Part shown: positions 32,197-32,207 of the stretch, one piece after another | Layout of the letters: every line of letters begins with the position of its first letter | How positions within the stretch are numbered: the first letter of the stretch is position 1 | Source: a bacterium | GTDB taxonomy: Bacteria > Arandabacterota > Arandabacteria > Arandabacterales > Arandabacteraceae | Length of the DNA stretch: 32,207 bases | Assembly (NCBI GenBank): GCA_025774115.1 | Contig: JALGWN010000006.1 | Span: 1-32,207, forward strand | Direction: 5' to 3' | Made by a program: the position numbers and the translations under genes | Notes under the pieces: generated by a model | The model's database searches: none | What the model was told of the DNA's origin: nothing | The model's input: the letters and a program-made list of their open reading frames with translations, nothing else

Positions 32197-32207
32197 CCCG
32201 GATCCAA

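Overview
This window is a gene-dense stretch of a GC-rich bacterial chromosome. Every gene I can support lies on the minus strand, so transcription runs from high to low coordinates. The gene set points to a rod-shaped diderm bacterium: MreBCD, PBP2 and RodA (elongasome), Lgt and Lnt (lipoprotein maturation), a periplasmic HtrA protease and a predicted outer-membrane lipoprotein. No gene here fixes the phylum. The ArgRS sequence and the architecture make an uncultured lineage of the FCB type plausible, but that is inference. I see no tRNA, rRNA, CRISPR array, phage gene or transposase.

Layout in transcription order. (1) 32196-30229: a DUF3857/transglutaminase-like lipoprotein. (2) 30003-24267: polyprenyl diphosphate synthase, ApbE flavinyltransferase, NusG-domain-II protein, Gx transporter, RseC-like protein, RsfS and ArgRS. 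This block reads as quinone/redox membrane biogenesis followed by translation genes. (3) 24168-21733: two class I methyltransferases and an unrecognised two-domain protein, fenced by repeats. (4) 21419-13279: purM, a sensor-less sigma-54 activator, lnt, asd, ecfT, truA, a small transaldolase and htrA. (5) 13214-6768: purB, purL, purQ, a double-domain purS and purF. With purM this covers PRPP amidotransferase, FGAM synthase, AIR synthase and adenylosuccinate lyase. (6) 6718-1: radC, mreB, mreC, mreD, mrdA, rodA and lgt (cut by the window edge), a cell-shape operon.

Most neighbours inside a block are a few bases apart or overlap by 4 nt (ATGA, GTGA or TTGA), which suggests translational coupling. 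Block borders coincide with two families of inverted-repeat elements. Family A has two copies (13229-13281 and 21431-21610), each directly before the ribosome binding site of a purine gene (purB, purM). Family B has three copies (22500-22607, 24214-24270, 30094-30150), each a pair of hairpins. Several repeat ends supply or overlap stop codons of flanking genes.

The most unusual points are: a PurS made of two tandem PurS domains; an ArgRS whose HIGH signature reads NVVS and which carries an insertion of roughly 115 residues; a possible CTG start on the NusG-II gene; and the placement of the family A repeats in front of purine genes.
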